This document shows, one piece after another, positions 9,701 through 19,086 of a stretch of DNA of 64,000 bases. Positions within the stretch are counted from its first letter, which is position 1, and the number at the start of each line of letters is the position of its first letter. This stretch comes from CAVUCH01 sp963697705 (GTDB lineage Bacteria > Acidobacteriota > Vicinamibacteria > Vicinamibacterales > JAENWD01): NCBI GenBank assembly GCA_963697705.1, contig CAVOPA010000017.1:1116001-1180000 (forward strand), read 5' to 3'. The notes under the pieces are model-generated. The model was not told the DNA's origin and ran no database searches. It was given only the letters and a program-made list of their open reading frames with translations. Both the position numbers and the translations under genes were made by a program.

Positions 9701-10039
9701 CGGATGCTGGTCGGAGGTGTGGTTCACCACCAGTTCGATCAGCACGCGGATGCCGCGCGCGTGGGCCTCGGCGACGAGCGCCTTGAAGTCGTCGAGCGTG
9801 CCGTAGCTCGGATGCACGTCCCGGTAATCCGCGATGTCGTAGCCGTCGTCTTTGAGCGGCGACGGGAAGAACGGCAGCACCCACAGGCAGGTGATGCCGA
9901 GGTCCTGCAGGTAATCGAGCTTGCTCGTCAGGCCGCGGAAGTCGCCGATGCCGTCGTTCGTGCTGTCGAAGAACGACTTGACGTGCGCTTCGTAGATGAT
10001 CGCGTCCTTGTACCAGAGCGGATCGGGCGTGAAGGTCAT
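6734..10039 (-). CDS. treS: Trehalose synthase - maltokinase fusion
   Basis: Bifunctional protein of 1101 aa. Residues 1-550 are a GH13 trehalose synthase (maltose/trehalose interconversion): WYKDAIIYE at the N-terminus, DALRLDAVPYL with the nucleophile (about 203), AEANQWP (about 245) and RNHDELTLEM (about 311). Residues about 565-1101 are a maltokinase (Pep2/Mak) with a protein-kinase-like fold; the catalytic HGDYHLAQ and metal-binding IIIDFEGD segments are clear. The fusion channels trehalose to maltose 1-phosphate, the donor for GlgE glucan synthesis, but glgE is not in this window. It lies between glgX and treZ on the same strand. Confidence 0.95.
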   Translation of the reverse strand: MTFTPDPLWYKDAIIYEAHVKSFFDSTNDGIGDFRGLTSKLDYLQDLGITCLWVLPFFPSPLKDDGYDIADYRDVHPSYGTLDDFKALVAEAHARGIRVLIELVVNHTSDQHPWFQAARSAPRGSRAREFYVWSDTDQKFPETRIIFTDTEKSNWTHDPVAGQYYWHRFFWHQPDLNHNNPEVVSAVIDVMKFWLDLGVDALRLDAVPYLCVREGTTNENLPETHAVLRQVRRELEAQYPGRMLLAEANQWPADVRPYFGDGDECHMGFHFPLMPRIFMAVRQEDRHPIVDILRQTPELPPACQWALFLRNHDELTLEMVTDEERDYMYDAYAADPMMRLNVGIRRRLAPLMENSRRRVELLNVLLFTLPGTPVIYYGDEIGMGDNIYLGDRNGVRTPMQWNGDRNAGFSRADPARLFAPPIMDPVYGYQSINVEAQERYPFSLLNWMKRLIALRKAHAVLGRGALEFVNCANRKVLSYIRRDEHETVLVVLSLSRQAQPVSLELAAFEGLVPVEMFGQTEFPRIGDGPYPLSLGPYGYLLFRLEHSVTPIAARASMPEPVVESVDARPALLAGVAWDTLLDGALRRYIERDALAGFLESQRWSGIARGQLKAARFADWGVLRAGAHPVFLTIVEADRADGGRDHYLVPLATVAGADADRIAKTAPGQVLARITGARKGLLVDAVADDHACDLLLDAIRTSRAVAGQHGTLEAGRTEAWLPDDPTALHPIRRSPPERPNSSLSFGTRKHLKLLRRLEPGPNPEIEIGNRLTRAGFTRVPPLVGWLVYARTGGEEVALAVLHGRVHNEGETWERTIDELGRYFERVTGGGALPPAGIADEGLVALAEREPPEPVKAAIGVPLTAAAILGRRTGEMHLALGQDTADPAFRPEPLDEAAIDAMVTAMSQRMARIPALLERARDRLPEDTRAQADLVLRSPAPSRVAAPHDGAAGQAIRIHGDYHLAQLLWSEQDVIIIDFEGDPSRPLEERRRKASPLVDVASMVRSLAYAAAVGLMAFTRQHPSPVAASWAVVWERWMAATFLRHYLATLGSSPLLPPSRADVAALLDLLIRHRAAGELENELQNRPDWAHIPLSALAAPTEG

Positions 10040-10091
10040 GGCAGATTGAGGCCGCAGACACCAGGCCGGGTCTCGCCGGCCGCTGGCTACG

Positions 10092-12494
<2,403 letters not shown>

Positions 12495-12536
12495 ACGTGC
12501 TCAGCTTAGCGTCGCAGGAAACGTGCCACAGAGACT

Positions 12537-12592
12537 GTGCCCGCCTTCAGGCGGGCCGTGACATTAGAGATGCCCGCCTTCAGGCGGGCAGT
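12537..12592. repeat. Two REP palindromes upstream of glgX
   Basis: Two copies of the GCCCGCC-TTCA-GGCGGGC stem-loop lie in tandem between glgX and the molybdopterin oxidoreductase gene. The rest of the gap holds no other feature I can support. Confidence 0.8.
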
Positions 12593-12601
12593 GCGAATCC
12601 T

Positions 12602-13312
12602 TCATCCGGCCGAATATCTGTCGTTCGCCCAAGGTTCCGCCGTATCCGAATACCCGCGCTCTTCCCAGAAGCCTCGCTGGTTGCGAGCGAGGAACTCGAT
12701 CCGGCGGATCCACTTGGCGCCCTTCCACGCGTACAGCTTGGGCGTGATCATCCGGCACGGCCCGCCATGTTCCCGCGGCAGCGGCTGGCCTTCCCACGAG
12801 TGCACCAGCAGGACATCGTCTTCGACCGCGCGTGCCAGCGGCAGGTTGGTCGTGTACGGGATCCGCGTTCCGGGCGCGACGTCGTAGCCGGTGCAGAGCA
12901 CGAACTGCGCCTCGGGCGCCGGCACTGCCAGTTCCGCGATCGTGCGGAAGCGCACGCCGCTCCACCGGTTGTCGAAGCGGCTCCATGTCGTCACGCAGTG
13001 GAAGTCGCTCACGTCGTCGGCTTGCGGCAACGCGAGGAAGTCGGCCCACGTGAGCGTCAGAGGATTTTCGACGAGACCGCCTACTTCGAGCCGCCAGCCC
13101 GCAGTGGTGACGTGCGGCACGTCGCCCAGGTCGAGCACCGGCCAGTTCTTCACGACGTGCTGCCCCACGGGCAGCCTGGGCATGCCGTCGCGGTTCGGCG
13201 GCCCGCTGCCCATCGGCTTCACGCGGCGCACATCGACGCCCACCGTCTCCGCGTGGAGTTGCCGCTGGCGTTCGATGTAGCGAAGGCGCTTCTCGACGAG
13301 AGTGTCGCTCAT
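12602..13312 (-). CDS. Sulfite oxidase-family molybdopterin oxidoreductase
   Basis: Oxidored_molyb-fold protein of 236 aa. The molybdenum-coordinating cysteine is in FHCVTTWSR (about 98-106). Further family features are MPRLPVGQHVVKNWPVL, LVHSWEGQPLPREHGGP and the KWIRRIEFL block near the C-terminus. Unlike MsrP/YedY it has no Tat signal, so it should be cytoplasmic, and its electron donor or acceptor is unknown. It is a short single-domain form without a dimerisation domain. The start has no evident ribosome-binding site. The heptad array separates it from grpE on the same strand. Confidence 0.87.
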   Translation of the reverse strand: MSDTLVEKRLRYIERQRQLHAETVGVDVRRVKPMGSGPPNRDGMPRLPVGQHVVKNWPVLDLGDVPHVTTAGWRLEVGGLVENPLTLTWADFLALPQADDVSDFHCVTTWSRFDNRWSGVRFRTIAELAVPAPEAQFVLCTGYDVAPGTRIPYTTNLPLARAVEDDVLLVHSWEGQPLPREHGGPCRMITPKLYAWKGAKWIRRIEFLARNQRGFWEERGYSDTAEPWANDRYSAG

Positions 13313-13323
13313 GATTCTTGACG

Positions 13324-13365
13324 GTCAACGGTCAACGGTCAACGGTCCACGGTGAACGGTCAACG
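13324..13365. repeat. Heptanucleotide array, GTCAACG class (six units)
   Basis: Six uninterrupted 7-bp units (GTCAACG x3, GTCCACG, GTGAACG, GTCAACG) occupy the gap between the oxidoreductase start and grpE. The last unit contains the TGA stop codon of grpE (13360-13362 on the minus strand). Confidence 0.9.
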
Positions 13366-13962
13366 TTTTCCGACCGCGACCTGGGCGGGCCGGAGCACCT
13401 CGTCGCCGATCTTGTATCCCCGCCGCACCACCCCGAGCACCTTCTCGTCGTCTTCATCGCGCGAGCCGGGCACCACGGTGACCGCTTCGTGCAGCAACGG
13501 GTCGAACGGCTGGTGGAGCGGCTCGATCGCCTGGATGCCGAAACCCTCCAGGCGCTGCACGAACTGCTGCCGCACCATCTCGACGCCGTGCAGCAGCACG
13601 TCGATCGATCGGGCGTCCCTGCTCGATTCGATCGCCCGGTCGAGGTTGTCGACGACTTCGAGCAGGTCCACGAGGATGGCACGCTTGCCGCGCTCGACTT
13701 CCTTCGCCACGTCTCGCCGCGCGCGGGCCCGCGACTCGTCGAACTCGGTCGCGGCGGCCTTGTACTGCTGGATGTAATCCTGCAGGACGCGGTCCTTCTC
13801 GGCGAGCCTGCTCTCGAGTTCTTCGACGTAGGTCGGCTTCCCGCCGGACGGCTCGGCGGCGGCTGCCGTCTCCCCGCGCGCCCACCAGCGGCGATCCACG
13901 ACCTTCACCTCGGGGGCGCGCCCGGCCGCCTGGGCCGGCGCGTCATCTCGTTCATCGGTCAT
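13360..13962 (-). CDS. grpE: GrpE nucleotide exchange factor
   Basis: Co-chaperone that releases ADP from DnaK; 200 aa. A disordered N-terminus is followed by the long GrpE coiled coil (about 45-110) and the beta-wing (about 140-195), with family positions such as VDNLDRAIES, FGIQAIEPLHQPFDPLLHEAV and VRRGYKIGDEVLRPAQVAV. No dnaK or dnaJ lies adjacent. It has no Shine-Dalgarno; TATCGT ends 6 nt before the ATG and may be a leaderless -10. The stop codon lies inside the heptad array. Confidence 0.94.
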   Translation of the reverse strand: MTDERDDAPAQAAGRAPEVKVVDRRWWARGETAAAAEPSGGKPTYVEELESRLAEKDRVLQDYIQQYKAAATEFDESRARARRDVAKEVERGKRAILVDLLEVVDNLDRAIESSRDARSIDVLLHGVEMVRQQFVQRLEGFGIQAIEPLHQPFDPLLHEAVTVVPGSRDEDDEKVLGVVRRGYKIGDEVLRPAQVAVGKR

Positions 13963-14144
13963 GGAATGACGATAACATCGCCGACCTCGACCCGGTGCTG
14001 GAGGTCATCGCTGGCAGGCACCCGATGGGCGTACTGCGTGGCACGAGGAACCAGGCCGGCGCCCGAATTCAAGGTCTCAACTCGACCTCGAGGCCGGATC
14101 GGCGCGCTACACCCCGATGGCCAGAACAGGGACTAAATTCCAGA

Positions 14145-14263
14145 GCTCGCTTGTGTTGTCACCGCATCAGTGACGTGGGGCAGGGCTTGAGCCCTGCAAA
14201 TCGGCGCGCGCAAGCAGGCCTGAAGGCCTGCCCCACATGCCTATAGTGAATCGCGGGTTTAAA
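14145..14263. repeat. Dispersed 119-bp REP doublet, copy A
   Basis: This block recurs as copy B at 42314-42434 with high identity over its whole length, including the ends GCTCGCTTGT and GAATCGCGGGTTTAAA. Inside are two opposed palindromes (GCAGGGCTT-AGCCCTGC and GCAGGCCTGAAGGCCTGC), and the outer arms GTGGGGCAGG / CCTGCCCCAC can pair, so it is a REP/inverted-REP unit. The rest of the 13963-14294 gap shows no gene. Confidence 0.85.
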
Positions 14264-14294
14264 CCTTGCATCCATGCACGCGCAGGAGCGTGAC

Positions 14295-14774
14295 ATGGAA
14301 CCGAAGGAAAAAGACACGCCGGCAGGCGTCGGCCCGGGCATCACGGGTGCGAGCGGCGAGACGATCGAGAACACCGGGCACGATCAGGGTCTCGGGGGCA
14401 CCGGGCACGCCGACGAGGCCGAGGCGGCGGGCATGCGACCACAGGATCAGTACACCGCCCGGCGCGACGCGCAGCAGGGCGCTACGGACGGGCAGGGCGC
14501 GGGATCGTCCACTCGCCTCAGCGGGAGCGCCTCTGGAAGCATCGGCGGTGGCGGACCGAATGCCGTCCCGGCGAGCGGCGATGCCGGACCCGGACGACCG
14601 GGTGGCGGTGGCAGCGGCGCGCTCGGCGACGTGCCCGGCGGCATCCGCAACGTCTCGCCGCCGAACGACAACGCCACAGACCCTGATCACATCCACGAAG
14701 GACAGGGGCAGAACCGGTCGGAACGCACCAACCACATCCGGGCCGGGAACCCGGGCACCGACGACGAGCACTGA
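14295..14774 (+). CDS. Gly-rich hydrophilic hypothetical protein
   Basis: Protein of 159 aa with no recognised domain. It is very hydrophilic, rich in Gly, Asp, Asn and Ala, without hydrophobic segments or cysteine, so probably disordered and cytoplasmic. Composition resembles hydrophilin/LEA-like stress proteins, but that is inference from composition only. GGAG 6 nt upstream of the ATG at 14295 (ATGGAACCGAAGG) decides the start over an upstream in-frame ATG at 14274. It stands alone, facing the histidine phosphatase gene convergently. Confidence 0.6.
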   Translation: MEPKEKDTPAGVGPGITGASGETIENTGHDQGLGGTGHADEAEAAGMRPQDQYTARRDAQQGATDGQGAGSSTRLSGSASGSIGGGGPNAVPASGDAGPGRPGGGGSGALGDVPGGIRNVSPPNDNATDPDHIHEGQGQNRSERTNHIRAGNPGTDDEH

Positions 14775-14806
14775 GACCGCGGGTCGGGCCGCATCCGACG
14801 GCAGAT

Positions 14807-15373
14807 CTATCGGACCATCGTTCTTCCGCAAGGCTCCGCCGCGTCTGGTGCGCCGTACGCCGACCGGATCAGGCGCGGTGGTCCCTCGCCGGACAGCACC
14901 AGCGTGAAGAGGCGCGAGTATTCCTCGTCGCAGAGGTCAGGCAGCGCCGGCCCACCGAGCGCCGCGATGATGCCGGGAAGCGTGTTGCTGTGGCCGACGA
15001 CGACGACCAGCGCCCCGGCAGCCTGCCTGCGAACGGCCGCAGCGACAGCGCGCACGTGCGTGGGCGTGTCCGCGCCGGCTGGGACGACGATGGGCGTGAC
15101 GTGCTGCTTCCGAGCCAGCGGCGCGGCGGTCTGACGAGTGCGCTCGACGGCGGTCGTGATGATCGCGTCCACCCGTGCGTCGGAGAGCGCGTCAGCGAGG
15201 GCCGCGGCTCTTGTACGTCCGGCATCGGTGAGACCAGGATCATCGGCTGGCGCCGGTGCCTTCTCTGCGTGGCGGACGAGGACGACCACCATGGGCGCCT
15301 GCTGCGCCTGGATGGTCGCGGCTGCACCGAAAACCGACAGAATCAGCGTGAGCGCATGCGGCAAGGGCATCAT
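14807..15373 (-). CDS. Secreted histidine phosphatase (SixA/PGM-like)
   Basis: Protein of 188 aa with an N-terminal signal peptide (about 1-24, ending near IQAQQA). The histidine-phosphatase catalytic motif VRHAEK is at about 33-38 and the second histidine is in VVGHSNTL (about 125). The closing ...IIAALGGPALPDLCDEEY resembles small SixA-like or alpha-ribazole-phosphatase-like enzymes; substrate unknown. Two ATGs at the start (15373 and 15370) are both possible. It follows the antiporter gene on the same strand, and the whole gap between them is a heptad array. Confidence 0.85.
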   Translation of the reverse strand: MMPLPHALTLILSVFGAAATIQAQQAPMVVVLVRHAEKAPAPADDPGLTDAGRTRAAALADALSDARVDAIITTAVERTRQTAAPLARKQHVTPIVVPAGADTPTHVRAVAAAVRRQAAGALVVVVGHSNTLPGIIAALGGPALPDLCDEEYSRLFTLVLSGEGPPRLIRSAYGAPDAAEPCGRTMVR

Positions 15374-15377
15374 TCTC

Positions 15378-15447
15378 GTTGACCGTTGACCGTTGACCGT
15401 TGACCGTTGACCGTTGACCGTTGACCGTTGACCGTTGACGGTTGACC
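15378..15447. repeat. Heptanucleotide array, GTTGACC class (ten units)
   Basis: Ten contiguous 7-bp units (nine GTTGACC and one GTTGACG) without interruption; a degenerate eleventh (GTTCACT) contains the TGA stop of the antiporter gene. The array fills the complete gap up to 4 nt before the phosphatase start codon. Confidence 0.95.
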
Positions 15448-15449
15448 GT

Positions 15450-17438
15450 TCACTGCATCGCGTGTCCCGACTGCAGTCGCTCCTGGGCCACGCGCACGTG
15501 CGCGTCGTCGCCCATCAGATAGAGATCGTCTCCTGCTGCGAGATGGGTGTCGGCGGCTGGTGACGTGATGGTGCGGCCGTCGCGGCGAATGGCGAGGATC
15601 GTCGCGCCGGTGTCGGCCCGCAGATCGATGTCGGCGAGCGTGCGCCCGATGGCCCAGGCGTCGTTCGGGACGCGGAACAGCGCCACAGGCGCGGCGCTCA
15701 GTTCCGCTGGCAGTGCGTCGAACGGCAGCGGCGCGGCGCGTATGCTGCGGACGGGATCGGCGTAGGTCGCCGTGCGGTAGGTGCCGAGCAGCACTTCGGC
15801 GATGTTGCCGGGGACCTCCAGCCGGGCGAGCAGTTGCGCCAGCACCTCGAACGACGTTTCGATCTCTTCGGCTACGGCCACCGTCGCCCCGGCGCGTCGC
15901 AGGCGGTCGGCCTCGAGCCGATAGCGCGTGCGCGCCACGATGGGCACCGACGGCGAGAGCGTGCGGATCGATCGCACGGCACGTTCGGTCGCATCCGGAT
16001 CGGACAAGACAGCGACCACCGCCGCGGCCGTTGCGACGTGCGCCGCCTCCAGCGCATCCGGCGCCGTCACGTCGGCGTACACGAGCGGTTCGCCGCCGGC
16101 GGCCGCCTTCTGCACGGTCCGGCCATTCAGATCCAGCACGAGGAACTCGACGCCGATGTCGTGCAGTGCGCGTGCGACCAGCCGGCCGCCGGCGCCGTAC
16201 CCGAGGATCACCACGTGACCGGTCATCCCGCGGACCGGTGTTGGCGCCGGCCGGCGGGCTGAAGGCCACCATCCCGCCACGCGCACGCCGAACCCGGGGG
16301 CGAGGGCGACGAGAGCGGGTGCTGCCATCATCGTGAGAATGCTGGCGCCGAGCACCAGCTGCCAGTCGCTGCCCGCAAGGATGCCGGCGGTATGGGCGCT
16401 GCCGCCGAAGAGGAGCGAGAACTCGCCGACCTGCGCCAGCGCCAGCGCTGCCGCTGCCGCCACGCGCACCGGCGTGCCCGTCGTCGCGAAGGCTGCGATC
16501 GCCCCTACGGTCTTCACCAGGACGATCAGGGCGGCGACAACGAGCAGCAGGGGGATGCGCGGGGCGAGCACGCCGGGTTCGACGAGCATCCCGACGGAGA
16601 TGAAGAACAGGCTGGCCAGCAGGTCACGGAGCGGCCGCACTTCCGCGTGCACCTGGTGACTGACCTCGCTCTCGGCGAGAACGAGCCCGGCGAGAAACGC
16701 GCCGACAGCCATCGACAGGCCCGCAACCGAGGTCAACCACGCCGTGCCGATGCTCGCGAGCAGGACCGCCAGCGAGAACGCTTCGCGCCCGGTCGTGCTG
16801 ACCATTCGAATGAGGGCCGGCAGCACGACCCACGCGACCAGCGCGACGGCGATGAGCACGCCGGCAACGCGGAGAACGACCCAGGACAGCGCGGTGTCGC
16901 CCGCGCCGGGATCTCCCGTCGCAAACACCACAGGCGTCAGCGCAAGCAGCACCACCACGGCTATGTCTTGCAGCAGCAGGGTGCCAATCGCGAGCTGGCC
17001 GTGCGGCGCGTGCGCCTGGTTGTGACGTGTCAGTTCCTGGATCACGATCGCCGTGCTGGAGAGCGCGACGCAGATGCCCAGGACGACGAGCCGGCGTATG
17101 GAACCACTCCCGAGCGCGGCGACGAGGCCGCTGAAGATCGCGGCCGTGATGGCCATCTGCGCTGCCCCGCCGAACACGATGTGCCGCCACGTGCGGCGCA
17201 GCCCAGACACCGAGAAGTCGAGGCCGGCGGTGAAGAGCAGCAGCGCGATGCCGATCTCCGCGAGCAGCTCGACGTCGGCCTGCGCACCGACGATGCGCAG
17301 CCCGGCAGGGCCGCTGACGATCCCCGACAGAATCAGGGCGACGATAGGCGGCACCCCTACACGGCCGGCGACGATCAGCAGCGCCAGCGCAACGGCGTAG
17401 ACGAGAACGACTTCCTGAAGCAGAGGGCCGTGGGGCAT
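15450..17438 (-). CDS. CPA2 cation:proton antiporter with RCK (TrkA) domains
   Basis: Inner-membrane monovalent cation/H+ antiporter of the KefB/YbaL type, 662 aa. A Na+/H+ exchanger-type membrane domain with 12 or more hydrophobic segments spans about 8-385 (LLLFTAGLDFSV; SSTAIVIQEL). It is followed by a TrkA-N Rossmann domain (about 405-525) with the dinucleotide motif VILGYGAGG, and a TrkA-C domain at the end (about 575-655). It probably serves K+ or Na+ efflux gated by nucleotide or redox signals. It diverges from argG across a heptad-built region; GGATAAC heptads reach to within 1-2 nt of its ATG and no ribosome-binding site is seen. Confidence 0.92.
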   Translation of the reverse strand: MPHGPLLQEVVLVYAVALALLIVAGRVGVPPIVALILSGIVSGPAGLRIVGAQADVELLAEIGIALLLFTAGLDFSVSGLRRTWRHIVFGGAAQMAITAAIFSGLVAALGSGSIRRLVVLGICVALSSTAIVIQELTRHNQAHAPHGQLAIGTLLLQDIAVVVLLALTPVVFATGDPGAGDTALSWVVLRVAGVLIAVALVAWVVLPALIRMVSTTGREAFSLAVLLASIGTAWLTSVAGLSMAVGAFLAGLVLAESEVSHQVHAEVRPLRDLLASLFFISVGMLVEPGVLAPRIPLLLVVAALIVLVKTVGAIAAFATTGTPVRVAAAAALALAQVGEFSLLFGGSAHTAGILAGSDWQLVLGASILTMMAAPALVALAPGFGVRVAGWWPSARRPAPTPVRGMTGHVVILGYGAGGRLVARALHDIGVEFLVLDLNGRTVQKAAAGGEPLVYADVTAPDALEAAHVATAAAVVAVLSDPDATERAVRSIRTLSPSVPIVARTRYRLEADRLRRAGATVAVAEEIETSFEVLAQLLARLEVPGNIAEVLLGTYRTATYADPVRSIRAAPLPFDALPAELSAAPVALFRVPNDAWAIGRTLADIDLRADTGATILAIRRDGRTITSPAADTHLAAGDDLYLMGDDAHVRVAQERLQSGHAMQ

Positions 17439-17439
17439 C

Positions 17440-17695
17440 TTATCCGTTATCCGTTATCCGTTACCGTTGACCGTTGACCGTTCGCCCCAGGCTCTCCCCT
17501 CGGCCGCTCACGGACAACGGTAAAACGTGAACCGTAAACGATCGACCTGTGACCGTCGACCGGCTCCCGTCGAGGCTCACTGTGAACTGTAAACGGTGAA
17601 CGATGAACGATTGACCGTCAACCGTCAACCGTTGACCATCGGCGGACAACGGACAACGGACAACGGATAACGGATAACGGATAACGGTGAGATAA
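17440..17695. repeat. Divergent heptad region between antiporter gene and argG
   Basis: The 268-bp intergenic region is largely built of 7-bp units: TTATCCG x3 at the left edge, then GTTGACC units, drifted GTGAACG/GTAAACG/TGAACGA units, TTGACCG/GTCAACC, and at the right edge GGACAAC x3 followed by GGATAAC x3. The two edges mirror each other, so each divergent gene is preceded by three GGATAAC units on its own sense strand. Confidence 0.88.
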
Positions 17696-17706
17696 ACTGT
17701 CCGCCC

Positions 17707-18945
17707 ATGTCATCGCCCAGGAAAATCGTGCTCGCGTACTCCGGTGGTCTCGATACGTCGGTGATTCTGCCGTGGCTGAAAGAGCGGTACCCAGGGGTGC
17801 AGCTGGTCGCGTTTGCAGCCGAACTGGGGCAGGGCAGCGAGCTCAAAGGGATCGAGCGCAAGGCGAGGAAGAGCGGGGCCGATGAGGTCGTCGTCCGCGA
17901 CCTGCGGCGGGAGTTCGCGGAGCAGTACTGCTTCCCGATGCTGCGGGCGCACGCCACCTACGAGTCGGACTACCTGCTGGGCACGAGCATCGCGCGGCCG
18001 CTCATCGCGAAGGCGCAGGTCGACGTGGCGCACGAAACGGGCGCCGACGCCGTCGCCCACGGCGCCACGGGCAAGGGCAACGACCAGGTGCGGTTCGAGC
18101 TGACGTGCATGGCGCTCGATCCCTCGCTCGCGATCATCTCGCCGTGGAAGGATCCGCGGTTTCTTGCCGACGGCCTGAACGATCGGGAGACGGCGGTCGA
18201 CTATGCGATCAAGCACCGGATACCGATCACCCAGACCAAGGAGAAGCTCTACTCCCAGGATCGCAACCTGTGGCACATCTCGCACGAGGGCGGAGAAATC
18301 GAGGACCCGTCGAAGGAGCCGCTCGATCGCGTGTATACGATCACACGGCCCGTCAGCGAAGCGCCTGACAAGCCGGAGTACCTCGAGATCGAGTTCAAGC
18401 AGGGCAACCCTGTGGCCGTGAACGGCACACGGTACACGAAAGCGGGGCACGACCTGATCGCCGCGCTCAATACTGTTGGCGGCAAGCACGGCGTCGGTCA
18501 GATGACGCTGGTCGAGAACAGGCTCGTCGGCATGAAGAGCCGCGGCGTCTACGAGACGCCGGGCGGCACGATCCTCTACGAGGCGCACCGCGCGCTCGAA
18601 CAGCTATGCCTCGAGCGCGACCTCTATCACTTCAAGCACCAGGTCGCCTTCAGGTACGGTGAGCTCGTGTACTACGGCCAGTGGTTCCATCCACTGCGCG
18701 AGGCGCTGCAGGCCTTCGTGGACCAGGCGAGCGAGGTCGTCACCGGGAAGGTACGCGTGAAGCTGTTCAAAGGGCGGGCGACGGCCGCCAGCGTCACCTC
18801 GCCGCTCTCGCTCTACGACACCAAGCTCGCGAGCTTCGCGATGAAGGACTACGACGTCACCGCGGCGCGCGGGTTCATCGATCTGTTCGGCCTGCCGATG
18901 AAAGTGCGTGGCATGAAGCAGGGCAGGGGGCGGAGGACACGGTGA
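17707..18945 (+). CDS. argG: Argininosuccinate synthase
   Basis: Cytoplasmic ATP-dependent condensation of citrulline and aspartate in arginine synthesis. The 412-aa length is typical of the family. The pyrophosphatase-loop motif AYSGGLDTSV (about 10-19), HGATGKGNDQVRFEL (about 117-131), and the substrate-binding SHEGGEIEDP and KSRGVYETPGG segments are all present. No other arg genes adjoin. There is no Shine-Dalgarno; TAAACT ends 8 nt before the ATG and may be a leaderless -10. The stop codon is followed at once by five AATGCAC-class heptads. Confidence 0.97.
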   Translation: MSSPRKIVLAYSGGLDTSVILPWLKERYPGVQLVAFAAELGQGSELKGIERKARKSGADEVVVRDLRREFAEQYCFPMLRAHATYESDYLLGTSIARPLIAKAQVDVAHETGADAVAHGATGKGNDQVRFELTCMALDPSLAIISPWKDPRFLADGLNDRETAVDYAIKHRIPITQTKEKLYSQDRNLWHISHEGGEIEDPSKEPLDRVYTITRPVSEAPDKPEYLEIEFKQGNPVAVNGTRYTKAGHDLIAALNTVGGKHGVGQMTLVENRLVGMKSRGVYETPGGTILYEAHRALEQLCLERDLYHFKHQVAFRYGELVYYGQWFHPLREALQAFVDQASEVVTGKVRVKLFKGRATAASVTSPLSLYDTKLASFAMKDYDVTAARGFIDLFGLPMKVRGMKQGRGRRTR

Positions 18946-18994
18946 AATGCACAATGCACAATGCACGATGCAGAATGCACGGAGTGCACGGTGC
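18946..18994. repeat. Heptanucleotide array, AATGCAC class
   Basis: Five exact-register units (AATGCAC x3, GATGCAG, AATGCAC) begin at the base after the argG TGA and continue as drifted GTGCACG units. No hairpin followed by a T-run is seen in the gap. Confidence 0.9.
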
Positions 18995-19086
18995 ACGGCG
19001 CGGACCAGCGGCTCGGTGCGACTCGCGTGGGGCAGGCGTGAAGGCTACCCGGCCACAAACGCAGTGATGCGGCGGGAACCCTGCCG

